Positions 24,640-32,586 of a stretch of DNA of 40,261 nucleotides are shown here, piece after piece (within the stretch, counting starts at the first letter, position 1; every line of letters starts with the position of its first letter). Under the pieces are notes generated by a model. That model was given only the letters and a program-made list of their open reading frames with translations. It had not been told where the DNA came from and ran no database searches. The stretch comes from Schwartzia sp. (in: firmicutes) (GTDB taxonomy: Bacteria > Bacillota > Negativicutes > Selenomonadales > Selenomonadaceae). The translations under genes and the position numbers were made by a program. The stretch spans positions 1-40,261 of the forward strand of contig JAFVAI010000017.1 in NCBI GenBank assembly GCA_017480545.1, read 5' to 3'.

Positions 24640-25782
24640 ATGAAGCTTTTAATATTAAACGACTGTTGCACCATCACTGCTGGGCAATCTCCTGAATCAA
24701 GATATTACAACTACGAGGGAAATGGACTTCCGTTCTTTCAAGGAAAAGCAGATTTTGGAGATCTTTATCCAACCATCCGAGTATATTGCACACAACCAAT
24801 AAGAATTGCCGAAAAAGACGATATACTTTTATCGGTGCGCGCTCCTGTCGGAGCAACCAATCTATCGCCTTGTAAAGTCTGCATAGGACGAGGATTAACC
24901 GCAATACGTCCAAACGAAAAACTAACTACCAAATATCTTCTCTATTTTTTTCGTTTTTTTGAAGTGCAGTTACAACAAATGGGAACAGGCACTACGTTCA
25001 AGGCAATTACACAAAAGATTGTCAAAAGTATTGAGGTTCCTGTTCCTTCCCTTTCCGAGCAGGAGCGTATCGTCGCCCATATCGAGGAGCTTTTCTCCGA
25101 GCTTGACGCGGGCGTGGAAACGCTGAAAAAGGCGAAAACACAGCTTGACGTGTACCGTCAGGCTGTGCTGAAAGAGGCGTTTGAAGGAAATTTTGATACA
25201 GGCACCATACAAACGATATGCCAAAAGATTGTGGATTGTCCACATTCAACTCCTAAATGGACAAAATATGGAAAAATTTGTTTGCGAACCACTAATTTCA
25301 AACGTGGGTATTTGGATTTAACGGAGAAAAACTTTGTTTCACAACAAACATTTGACGAAAGAAACAAACGACTCATTCCATTACCGGGCGATATATTATA
25401 TAGCCGTGAAGGTGCTATTCTTGGTATTGCTTGCATCATCCCAGATAATTTATCTGTTTGTTTGGGACAAAGGATGATGTTATTAAGAACGAATGAACGC
25501 ATGAACAATCAATTTTTAATGTACTATCTTAATTCCCCATATTTGACGAATTATGTAGCATCTATCACAGGTGGATCTGCTTCCCCACATATAAACGTAA
25601 AAGACATTAAAGACTTTTATGTACCGATTCCGGATATAAATCTACAAAACATAATCGTTGCCTATATAGCATCGAAAATGACCGTCTGCGACAGCATCGA
25701 GCAAACCATCGACGCCGCACTGGAACAGGCGAAAGCCCTGCGGCATAGTATCTTGAAGGAAGCCTTTGAAGGGAAGCTATAA
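24640..25782 (+). CDS. hsdS: Type I restriction-modification specificity subunit S
   Basis: The 380-residue protein has two target-recognition domains (about residues 5-140 and 190-335) and two conserved helical spacers. The central spacer reads SLSEQERIVAHIEELFSELD and ends VLKEAFEG; the C-terminal one ends SILKEAFEGKL. It chooses the bipartite DNA target for HsdM and HsdR. ATG 24640 is preceded by AAAGGA; the longer frame from 24610 starts within the duplicated hsdR tail and is rejected. Base use changes within the gene: both recognition domains are AT-rich, whereas the spacers (about 25050-25190 and 25680-25780) are GC-rich like hsdR, which suggests exchange of recognition domains. Confidence 0.93.
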   Translation: MKLLILNDCCTITAGQSPESRYYNYEGNGLPFFQGKADFGDLYPTIRVYCTQPIRIAEKDDILLSVRAPVGATNLSPCKVCIGRGLTAIRPNEKLTTKYLLYFFRFFEVQLQQMGTGTTFKAITQKIVKSIEVPVPSLSEQERIVAHIEELFSELDAGVETLKKAKTQLDVYRQAVLKEAFEGNFDTGTIQTICQKIVDCPHSTPKWTKYGKICLRTTNFKRGYLDLTEKNFVSQQTFDERNKRLIPLPGDILYSREGAILGIACIIPDNLSVCLGQRMMLLRTNERMNNQFLMYYLNSPYLTNYVASITGGSASPHINVKDIKDFYVPIPDINLQNIIVAYIASKMTVCDSIEQTIDAALEQAKALRHSILKEAFEGKL

Positions 25783-25784
25783 AC

Positions 25785-26801
25785 ATGGACAAGTCTATGC
25801 AAATGTTGCTGTATCATATCGACAACGAAGATATATCTGTGCAGGTCATAGTAAAAGACGATACGGTATGGATAACGCAAAAAGCATTAGCCGAATTATT
25901 CCAAGTGGACAAATCGGGCATCAGCCGACATTTGAAGAATATTTTCGACGAGGGAGAACTGGACGAAAAAGTGGTTGTTGCAAAATTTGCAACAACCACA
26001 AAACACGGTGCAATACAAGGCCAAACGCAAACCCGAGAAAGCAAATTCTATAACTTGGATGCCATTATTTCGGTGGGGTATCGTGTAAATTCAAAGCGTG
26101 CGACACATTTTCGCATTTGGGCAACCGAAATCTTAAAGGAGTATATAAAAAAGGGATTTGTGTTGGATGATGACCGATTAAAGCAAGGCCGCGCATTGTT
26201 TGGAAAAGATTACTTCAAAGAACTTTTGGAGCGTGTGCGCTCTATCCGTGCGAGTGAACGGAGGATATGGCAGCAAATTACTGACATTTTTTCGGAATGC
26301 AGCATTGATTACGACAAAAACGCAGAGATAACGAGACAATTTTTTGCCACCGTGCAAAACAAATTCCATTATGCGATTGTCGGACAAACTGCGGCAGAAA
26401 TCATACACAGCCATGCCGACCACACAAAAGAACACATGGGATTAACTGCATGGAAAGATTCGCCCAACGGACGTATATTGCAGTCAGATGTGACAATAGC
26501 CAAAAATTATTTAAGCGAAAAACAAATTCGGCAACTGGAACGTGCCGTAAGTGGATATTTTGATTATATTGAGGATTTGATTGAACGGGAAAATACGTTT
26601 ACTATGGAAGAGTTTGCTGCCAGCGTAAATGCTTTTTTGCAATTTCGGCGTTATGAACTCTTAAAAGATAATGGGAAAATACGGAAAAGTGATGCAGACA
26701 AAAAGGCCATCGAAGAATACAAAATCTATAATGCCACACAACCCATTGATTCTGATTTTGACAAATCTATACGGGAACTGCAACAGCGACAGCAAGTTTG
26801 A
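25785..26801 (+). CDS. rhuM: RhuM family protein (unknown function, common in RM loci)
   Basis: The 338-residue protein is a typical RhuM: ISVQVIVKDDTVWITQKALA, LFQVDKSGISRHLKNIFDEG, ESKFYNLDAIISVGYRVNS and THFRIWATEILKEYI. The N-terminal part resembles phage KilA/Bro-type DNA-binding domains, and the middle has a second domain around GQTAAEIIHSHADH. It is soluble. The name comes from Salmonella SPI-3 and its function is not established, though it is frequently found inside type I RM operons. It starts two bases after the hsdS stop and is AT-rich like the cassette genes. Confidence 0.85.
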   Translation: MDKSMQMLLYHIDNEDISVQVIVKDDTVWITQKALAELFQVDKSGISRHLKNIFDEGELDEKVVVAKFATTTKHGAIQGQTQTRESKFYNLDAIISVGYRVNSKRATHFRIWATEILKEYIKKGFVLDDDRLKQGRALFGKDYFKELLERVRSIRASERRIWQQITDIFSECSIDYDKNAEITRQFFATVQNKFHYAIVGQTAAEIIHSHADHTKEHMGLTAWKDSPNGRILQSDVTIAKNYLSEKQIRQLERAVSGYFDYIEDLIERENTFTMEEFAASVNAFLQFRRYELLKDNGKIRKSDADKKAIEEYKIYNATQPIDSDFDKSIRELQQRQQV

Positions 26802-26878
26802 TACTACTCTCTGTTTATGAGGTAGAATGTTCTCTGATTTATGAAAAAATGGATATTCTTTGAAGGGAGACTCGTCCA

Positions 26879-28363
26879 ATGACCGAAGCATCGTCCTCCA
26901 TTATTTCCAAAGTTTGGGGCATGTGCAATCCTCTGCGCGACGACGGCCTTTCCTATGGCGACTACTTGGAGCAGCTCACTTATCTGATTTTCCTAAAAAT
27001 GGCCGACGAATACGCGAAGCCGCCGTACAAGAAGAAAACGGGAATCCCGAAGGGGTATGGCTGGGCGGATATGAATACGCTGACGGGGGCCGACTTGGAA
27101 GGACAGTATAAGAAAACGCTGGAAAAGCTCGGCGAGCAGAGCGGCGTCCTCGGACGCATTTTTCAAGGGGCTATCAACAAAATCAGCAACGCCGCGATTC
27201 TTTACCGCATCGTGCAGATGATTGACAATGAAAAATGGGCGTCCATGTCCACGGACGTAAAAGGCGAGATTTACGAGGGGCTTTTGCAGAAGAACGCGGA
27301 GGACGTGAAATCCGGCGCTGGGCAGTATTTCACGCCGCGCCCGCTGGTTCGCGCGATGGTCGCCTGCCTACGCCCGGAGCCGATGAAGACCATCGCCGAT
27401 CCCTGTGCGGGAAGCGGCGGATTTTTTCTCGCGGCACAGGATTTTCTATCCAATCCGAAAAACTATACGCTTGACCGGGAGCAGAAGGAATTTCTCAAAA
27501 AAGCGGCCTTTCGAGGCAGCGAGCTTGTGCCTTTGACCTTCAAGCTGTGCCTGATGAATCTTTATCTGCACAACATCGGGGACATTTACGGCGAAATTCC
27601 CGTCACACGCGGCGATTCGTTGCTTGCCGATCCGGGCTGGCGCGTGGACTATGTGATGACGAATCCGCCCTTCGGCAAGAAGTCGTCGCTGACGTTTACG
27701 AATGAGGTGGGCGAGCAGGAGGAAGAAGACCTCGTCTACAACCGGCAGGATTTTTGGACGACAACGAGCAACAAGCAGCTCAATTTCGTGCAGCATATCA
27801 ATACGATCCTCAAAGCCGACGGAAAAGCGGCGGTGGTCGTGCCGGACAACGTGCTCTTTGAGGGCGGCGCGGGCGAAACCGTCCGAAAGAAGCTGCTCCA
27901 AACGACGGACCTCCATACGATTCTGCGCTTGCCGACGGGCATTTTTTACAAACCGGGCGTCAAGGCGAATGTGATTTTCTTCGACAAGCGCCCCGCCGGT
28001 GCCGAGACGCAGACGAAAGACGTGTGGATTTACGATTTCCGCACGAATATCCATTTCACGCTGAAACAAAACCCGATGACGGACGCCGATCTTTCTGACT
28101 TCGTTTCCTGCTACAACCCGAAAAACCGTCACAAACGCACGGAAACATGGAGCGAGGAAAATCCGGAAGGACGTTGGAGAAAATTCTCCGTGAACGAAAT
28201 CCTCGCGCGGGACAAGACGAGCCTCGATATTTTTTGGATCAAGGACAAGTCCCTCGCCGACCTCGACAATCTCCCGCCGTCGGATGTGTTGGCGGACGAA
28301 ATTGTTGAAAATCTGCAAAGCGCGCTGGAGAGCTTCGCAAGCCTGAAAGCGCGGTTGAAATGA
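26879..28363 (+). CDS. hsdM: Type I restriction-modification N6-adenine methyltransferase subunit M
   Basis: The 494-residue protein has an N-terminal helical domain (LEQLTYLIFLKMADEY) and the methyltransferase core, with the S-adenosylmethionine motif DPCAGSGGFF at residue 174 and the catalytic NPPFG at residue 262. It methylates adenines in the target set by HsdS, protecting host DNA. The C-terminal region contacts HsdS. AAGGGAG precedes the ATG. It is last in the island, so the order is hsdR, two DUF genes, hsdS, rhuM, hsdM. Its GC content is high again. A strong terminator follows. Confidence 0.95.
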   Translation: MTEASSSIISKVWGMCNPLRDDGLSYGDYLEQLTYLIFLKMADEYAKPPYKKKTGIPKGYGWADMNTLTGADLEGQYKKTLEKLGEQSGVLGRIFQGAINKISNAAILYRIVQMIDNEKWASMSTDVKGEIYEGLLQKNAEDVKSGAGQYFTPRPLVRAMVACLRPEPMKTIADPCAGSGGFFLAAQDFLSNPKNYTLDREQKEFLKKAAFRGSELVPLTFKLCLMNLYLHNIGDIYGEIPVTRGDSLLADPGWRVDYVMTNPPFGKKSSLTFTNEVGEQEEEDLVYNRQDFWTTTSNKQLNFVQHINTILKADGKAAVVVPDNVLFEGGAGETVRKKLLQTTDLHTILRLPTGIFYKPGVKANVIFFDKRPAGAETQTKDVWIYDFRTNIHFTLKQNPMTDADLSDFVSCYNPKNRHKRTETWSEENPEGRWRKFSVNEILARDKTSLDIFWIKDKSLADLDNLPPSDVLADEIVENLQSALESFASLKARLK

Positions 28364-28415
28364 GTTTCAGGATGAGATGCTGATGGATGCGAATTGAAAG
28401 CAAACCGCACTAAAA

Positions 28416-28466
28416 TCAAAACGAGCTGTGAATGAGCGGGAAGCCGATTCATTCACAGCTCGTTTT
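28416..28466. terminator. Bidirectional terminator between hsdM and the LytTR regulator
   Basis: AAACGAGCTGTGAATGA at 28418 pairs perfectly with its complement ending at 28465, with A residues before and T residues after. It ends the RM island on the plus strand and the regulator gene on the minus strand. Confidence 0.88.
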
Positions 28467-29215
28467 CATATATGCACAATGCCGCCGTCTTTTGCGTATT
28501 GCAGATACCGCTTGACGAACTCCGCGTATTTCTTTTCCGCCAGCAGCAGCTTTTCCCCGTTTTCAAGGCGGATGGTGCGTGGGCCGTAGTCCTTGATCTG
28601 CGCGAGGTTGACGAGATAGCAGCGATGGCAGCGGTAAAAGCCCGCGCCCAGCGCGTCTTCCATCGTTTCCATTGAGCGCCGGATCTCATGGGCGCCGCCC
28701 GTCATGTGAATCGCGACTTTCTTGTTCCGGCTTTCCAGATAGAGGATATCCCGCAGCGCGACTTTTCGCATGAGGCCGTCCAGCCGGAGCAGGATGTGGC
28801 GGCCCTCCCTGCGGCGTACGGCCTCGGCCTCCGTCCACGCGGCGGCGAGAACCTCGGCGAACTTTTTCCCGTCCACCGGCTTCACCAAATATTGGAACGC
28901 GTGGACGTCGAAGGCTTCCTCCATATAGTCTCGATAGCCGGTCACAAAAACGATGACGCCGGAGGCCCCGCCCCGCTCCCGCGCCCGAAGCTCCCGCGCG
29001 GCCTCCAGCCCGTCCGCGCCCTGGATGTCGAGAAAGAAAATCGCGAAGTCTTCTTCCGACCGCAAAAGCTCATCCCCGGACGCAAAGGCGCCAATCCTCG
29101 CCTCCGGCTTTTCCGTCTCGATCATGCGCACCAGTTCGCCGCGCAAATCCTCGCTTGGCTCGCAAACCGCGACGGCAAGCCCCGCCCGTGCATCCGAAAT
29201 CACCCGTTCGCCCAC
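28466..29215 (-). CDS. LytTR-family response regulator (AgrA/LytR type)
   Basis: The 249-residue protein has a receiver domain (residues 12-135) with the acidic Glu-Asp region after VAVCEP, the phosphorylation site in FFLDIQGADG, and VTGYRDYMEEAFDVHAFQYL with KP (the conserved lysine). A LytTR DNA-binding domain follows (residues 148-245: ILYLESRNKKVAIHM, FYRCHRCYLVNLAQI). The AgrC-type kinase at 18917 on the same strand is the best partner candidate. The start is a GTG with GGAGGGGG nine bases upstream; an ATG nearby is out of frame. Upstream lies a TATAAT box on the minus strand at 29252-29257. Confidence 0.9.
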   Translation of the reverse strand: MGERVISDARAGLAVAVCEPSEDLRGELVRMIETEKPEARIGAFASGDELLRSEEDFAIFFLDIQGADGLEAARELRARERGGASGVIVFVTGYRDYMEEAFDVHAFQYLVKPVDGKKFAEVLAAAWTEAEAVRRREGRHILLRLDGLMRKVALRDILYLESRNKKVAIHMTGGAHEIRRSMETMEDALGAGFYRCHRCYLVNLAQIKDYGPRTIRLENGEKLLLAEKKYAEFVKRYLQYAKDGGIVHI

Positions 29216-29266
29216 GACATCCCCCTCCGCGCAAACTCTCCCTTTTTTCCCATTATACTATAAAAA

Positions 29267-29317
29267 AATGGCAAAAACCGCCGTTCGGTGTGAACGGCGG
29301 TTTTTTCGGCGCGAAAT
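29267..29317. repeat. Leader segment upstream of the regulator, homologous to the kinase leader
   Basis: It is the second copy of the 51-base segment also found at 20403-20453 (40 identical bases, no gap). It contains the terminator of the MatC-like gene. Confidence 0.6.
29273..29306. terminator. Terminator of the MatC/SLC13-like gene
   Basis: CCGCCGTTC pairs with GAACGGCGG across a five-base loop, with five A on one side and six T on the other. It lies 14 bases after the stop of the minus-strand transporter gene and could act in both directions. Confidence 0.85.
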
Positions 29318-29319
29318 CT

Positions 29320-30570
29320 TCACAGCATCCAGTGGAACAGCCCCAGCCACGAAAGGAAGGACAGAAACAAGACGCCGCAAGCGGAGACCGCGAAGAGGCG
29401 AATGAACAAGCGGTGCTGCTCCGGCACGGAAGCTTTCGCCGCCGAGGAGTACGCCGCCAGCGCGAGGCCGCCGCCCGTGGAGAGCGGGCTGATGCCGCCG
29501 CAATGGGAAATCATGGAAATCGTGGTCGCCATTTCCAGCTCGCCAAAGCCGCCGCCGAGATTCGCGGTCAGCGTGGGGATGGTCGGAATCAGTGTCGGCA
29601 TCACGACGCCGGAGGTGGAGCTGCACCACGACATGCACCCGGCGGTGACGCCCATGATCGCTGTCGCCGTGGACGGCGTCATGATGGAGGCCAGCGCGTC
29701 GGACAAGAGCTCGATGCCGCCGAGCTTGATGATCAAGTTCATCAGCACACTGACGCCGCCGATCAAAATGAGCGTTCCCCAAGGCACGTTTTTCAGCGCC
29801 TCGGCCTCGTCGGCGACTTTGAGGAAAGAAAGGACCGCGGCCACGGCAAAGCTGGTCAGCCCCACGTTGAAATGGAAAAACATGACAAGCACGACCATGA
29901 CGGCGATGCCCGCCAACGTCGTTTTCTGTTTCGCCGTGAAAGCCGGAAGATCGAACAGATGGATCACATGGTCGGAGTGGAGGCGCCAGCCGCCCAACGC
30001 CACATAGACCACCGCCGCGTAAACCGTCATGGAAAGCACACCGTTCGTCAAAAACGGCCCTTCGACACCGGAAAGTCCGATCTGCTCGCAGAGATTCTTG
30101 CCGATGATGCCCGTGGCGGCCAGCGGGGAAACGCCGCCGCCCGACGAGCCGAGCACCACCAGCGCCGCCAGCATGACCGGGGAGATTTTCATTTCAGCGG
30201 CCAGCGTCATCGAAAAGACCATCATAATGGCAATCGTCGGCACCGTGCCGGGCCCCAGGGCCGAAAGCACCGTCGAGAAAAGGTAAATGACGACAGGGAC
30301 AAGCGGGGTATGCCGCCCGGTCAACGCGACCACCTTCTCCGCCAGCAGCGCCAACGAGCCGTTGAGCTGCGCGATGCTGAAAAGGTATGTGACGCCAAGC
30401 AGGATCAGGAACAGCGAGGAATTAAACCCCGCGACGACCGCCTTGTCGGGAATGCCCGCCATGCGTCCGAGCACCAACGCGAAAGCAATCGACAAAAGCC
30501 CTGTGTTCATGTGACGCAAAAAACCGAGCGCAATCGCGACAAGGAGCAGACCGAGAGAAAACATTTCCAT
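29320..30570 (-). CDS. MatC/SLC13-like carboxylate permease
   Basis: The 416-residue protein has about 11-12 hydrophobic segments. The beginning, LLLVAIALGFLRHMNTGLLS, and the loops GPGTVPTIAIM, VLGSSGGGVSPLAATG and SHCGGISPLSTGG match the ion-transporter superfamily, closest in plan to MatC dicarboxylate/malonate carriers, with two inverted-repeat halves containing substrate-binding loops. Substrate is inferred to be a small carboxylate, not shown. The ATG at 30570 has AAAGGAG about 11 bases upstream. It is a single-gene unit with its own promoter and terminator. Confidence 0.75.
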   Translation of the reverse strand: MEMFSLGLLLVAIALGFLRHMNTGLLSIAFALVLGRMAGIPDKAVVAGFNSSLFLILLGVTYLFSIAQLNGSLALLAEKVVALTGRHTPLVPVVIYLFSTVLSALGPGTVPTIAIMMVFSMTLAAEMKISPVMLAALVVLGSSGGGVSPLAATGIIGKNLCEQIGLSGVEGPFLTNGVLSMTVYAAVVYVALGGWRLHSDHVIHLFDLPAFTAKQKTTLAGIAVMVVLVMFFHFNVGLTSFAVAAVLSFLKVADEAEALKNVPWGTLILIGGVSVLMNLIIKLGGIELLSDALASIMTPSTATAIMGVTAGCMSWCSSTSGVVMPTLIPTIPTLTANLGGGFGELEMATTISMISHCGGISPLSTGGGLALAAYSSAAKASVPEQHRLFIRLFAVSACGVLFLSFLSWLGLFHWML

Positions 30571-30612
30571 AAAAGAGGACTCCTTTGGTATTTGGTTTGC
30601 TTACGAGGATTA

Positions 30613-30641
30613 AGTATAATCCTTTTGTCCTATAAAGTAAA
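30613..30641 (-). promoter_or_regulatory. Promoter of the MatC/SLC13-like gene
   Basis: On the minus strand TTTACT and TATACT are separated by 17 bases, a good sigma-70-type promoter, 43 bases before the start codon. Confidence 0.55.
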
Positions 30642-30663
30642 TATCCGGAAACAACTTCCCGGC

Positions 30664-30706
30664 AAAAAAACCGCCGCCCGTTGTTTCATTCGTCACGGGA
30701 AGCGGT
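30664..30706 (-). terminator. Terminator of the TrpXYZ-like ABC operon
   Basis: On the minus strand ACCGCTTCCCGT pairs with ACGGGCGGCGGT (two internal mismatches) and is followed by seven T. It lies 15 bases after the ATPase stop codon. Confidence 0.75.
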
Positions 30707-30721
30707 CTTCATTGTTCCGTA

Positions 30722-31516
30722 TCATGACAGCAGCAAACTGTCGCTTGTCATTTCGCTGCCCGCCGCCTGCTCGAACATTTTCAGCAAGTCGGGGACGGTC
30801 AGCCGCTTTTTTTCTTCTCCGCCCACGTCGATCAGGATGCGGCCCTCGTACATCATGATGAGGCGGTTGCCCAGCGCCAGCGCGTCGCGCATATTGTGCG
30901 TAATCATCAGCGTCGTGAGCTTCCGTTCCTCGACGATGGTCTTTGTGATGTGGAGCACCTGCGCCGCCGTTTTCGGGTCGAGGGCCGCCGTGTGCTCGTC
31001 GAGGAGCAGCAGCTTCGGCGAGGCCAAGGTCGCCATCAGCAGCGTCAGGGCCTGCCGCTGCCCGCCGGAGAGCAAGCCCACCTTCGACTCCAAACGCTCT
31101 TCCAGGCCAAGGCCGAGAGAGAGAAGCAGTTCGCGGTATTCCTGCCGCTTTTCCTCCGACGAGCTCCAGGAGAGCGTCGGCCTGCGCCCGCGCCGCTCGG
31201 CGATGGCGAGATTTTCCTCGATCATCATGCCCGCCGCCGTGCCCATCATCGGATCCTGAAAGACGCGTCCGATGTACCGGGCGCGCCGGTACTCGGGCCA
31301 GCGCGTGATGTCCTCGCCGTCGATGAAGATTTTTCCCCGGTCGACGAAGAACGTGCCGGCGATGGAATTCATCAGCGTGGATTTGCCCGCGCCGTTGCCG
31401 CCGATGACCGTCACAAAATCGCCGGGGGCAAGATGCAACGAAAGCCCCGTCAGCGCCACTTTCTCGGTAATCGTGCCGGGATTGAAGGTTTTCGCGATGT
31501 TCTCGATGCGAAGCAA
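30722..31516 (-). CDS. ABC transporter ATPase of a TrpXYZ-like system
   Basis: The 264-residue protein has Walker A GGNGAGKST, the Q-loop region VFQDPMMG, signature LSGGQRQ, Walker B LLLLDEHTAAL and the switch MITHNMRDAL. The tail binds no obvious extra domain. With the TTG at 31516 directly following the TGA of the permease gene, and an AAGGGCGG just ahead, the two are coupled. It energises uptake by the neighbouring permease and binding protein, and the group's best-known members are tryptophan/tyrosine importers of streptococci; the ligand here is unproven. Confidence 0.9.
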   Translation of the reverse strand: MLRIENIAKTFNPGTITEKVALTGLSLHLAPGDFVTVIGGNGAGKSTLMNSIAGTFFVDRGKIFIDGEDITRWPEYRRARYIGRVFQDPMMGTAAGMMIEENLAIAERRGRRPTLSWSSSEEKRQEYRELLLSLGLGLEERLESKVGLLSGGQRQALTLLMATLASPKLLLLDEHTAALDPKTAAQVLHITKTIVEERKLTTLMITHNMRDALALGNRLIMMYEGRILIDVGGEEKKRLTVPDLLKMFEQAAGSEMTSDSLLLS

Positions 31517-32401
31517 TCAATCCACCGCCCTTCTGCGCCGTTCCTTGACTTTGCCCTGGAGCAACGGGAGCGCCAACGCGGCGGCCACGAGGATCGCCGT
31601 GAATAGCTTCAGGTCGTTGGGCGGCATACCCATTTGCAGCACGACGGCGATGACGATGCGGTAAACGACGGAGCCCAGCACCACCGAAATCAGGCAACGC
31701 CAGAAGCTCGGCGTACCGAACAGCACCTCTCCGATAATGACCGACGCGAGGCCGATGACAATCGTGCCGACGCCCATGCCCACATCCGCGAAGCCGTTGG
31801 ACTGCGCGACCAGCGCGCCGGAGACGGCGACGAGGCCATTGGACAGGAGCAGTCCCAGAATGATCGTCACGTCCGTATTGACGCCGTTGGCGCGGATCAT
31901 ATTCGGGTTGAAGCCCGTGGCGCGGATCGCCGCGCCGATTTCCGTGCCGAAGAACCAGTAGCAGAACGCGCCGACCAAGAGCACCACCACGAGGCCAACG
32001 GCAAACACCACCGTCTGCTTTTCCTCCGAAACCCAACCGAACTGCGTGAACAGTGTATCGACGCCGAGAAGCGGCAGGTTCGCCTTGCCCATCACGCGAA
32101 GGTTCACCGAGTAAAGCGCAATCATGGTCAAAATGCCGGAAAGCAACGCCGGAATCTTGAACTTTGTCGTCAAAAGCCCGGTGACGACGCCCGAAAGCAT
32201 GCCCGCGAGGCACGCGGCAAAAATCGCGGGAACCGGCGGCCAGCCCGCGACGAGAAGCGCCGCCGCCACCGCCGCGCCCAACGGGAAGCTCCCCTCGACG
32301 GTCAGATCCGCCACGTCCAGCACACGAAAGGTCAGATAAACGCCGATGGCCAGCACCGACCAAAGAAGCCCCTGCGATATGGTTGGAATGATTAAATCCA
32401 A
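31517..32401 (-). CDS. ABC transporter permease of a TrpXYZ-like system
   Basis: The 294-residue protein has eight or so hydrophobic helices and the BPD_transp_2 features FRVLDVADLTVEGSFPLG and IRATGFNPNMIRANGVN, typical of permeases that pair with PBP1-type binding proteins of the TrpX group. The start codon is TTG at 32401, with GAGGGAG nine bases upstream; there is no ATG option. A 185-base gap with an inverted repeat separates it from the binding-protein gene. Confidence 0.9.
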   Translation of the reverse strand: MDLIIPTISQGLLWSVLAIGVYLTFRVLDVADLTVEGSFPLGAAVAAALLVAGWPPVPAIFAACLAGMLSGVVTGLLTTKFKIPALLSGILTMIALYSVNLRVMGKANLPLLGVDTLFTQFGWVSEEKQTVVFAVGLVVVLLVGAFCYWFFGTEIGAAIRATGFNPNMIRANGVNTDVTIILGLLLSNGLVAVSGALVAQSNGFADVGMGVGTIVIGLASVIIGEVLFGTPSFWRCLISVVLGSVVYRIVIAVVLQMGMPPNDLKLFTAILVAAALALPLLQGKVKERRRRAVD

Positions 32402-32440
32402 ATTGTTTCTACTCCCTCAAATGTACTGCGATACCAAAGC

Positions 32441-32504
32441 GCGAAGAGTGGAGAGCGAAGATATCCGGAGGATTGCCACTCCATCCACGCTCCACTCTCC
32501 ACGC
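32441..32504. other. Imperfect inverted repeat between binding-protein and permease genes
   Basis: AGAGTGGAG on the left is inverted as CTCCACTCT on the right, with GCG/CGC at the outer ends. There is no T-run in the operon direction, so it probably stabilises the binding-protein message or attenuates the following genes rather than ending the transcript. Confidence 0.4.
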
Positions 32505-32586
32505 TTCCCCTTGATGCGGGTTCCGGTACCTTCGACCCCAAATGATTAAAACTTTCAGGGATTGTTTGACCAATCCCCAAGATGAA

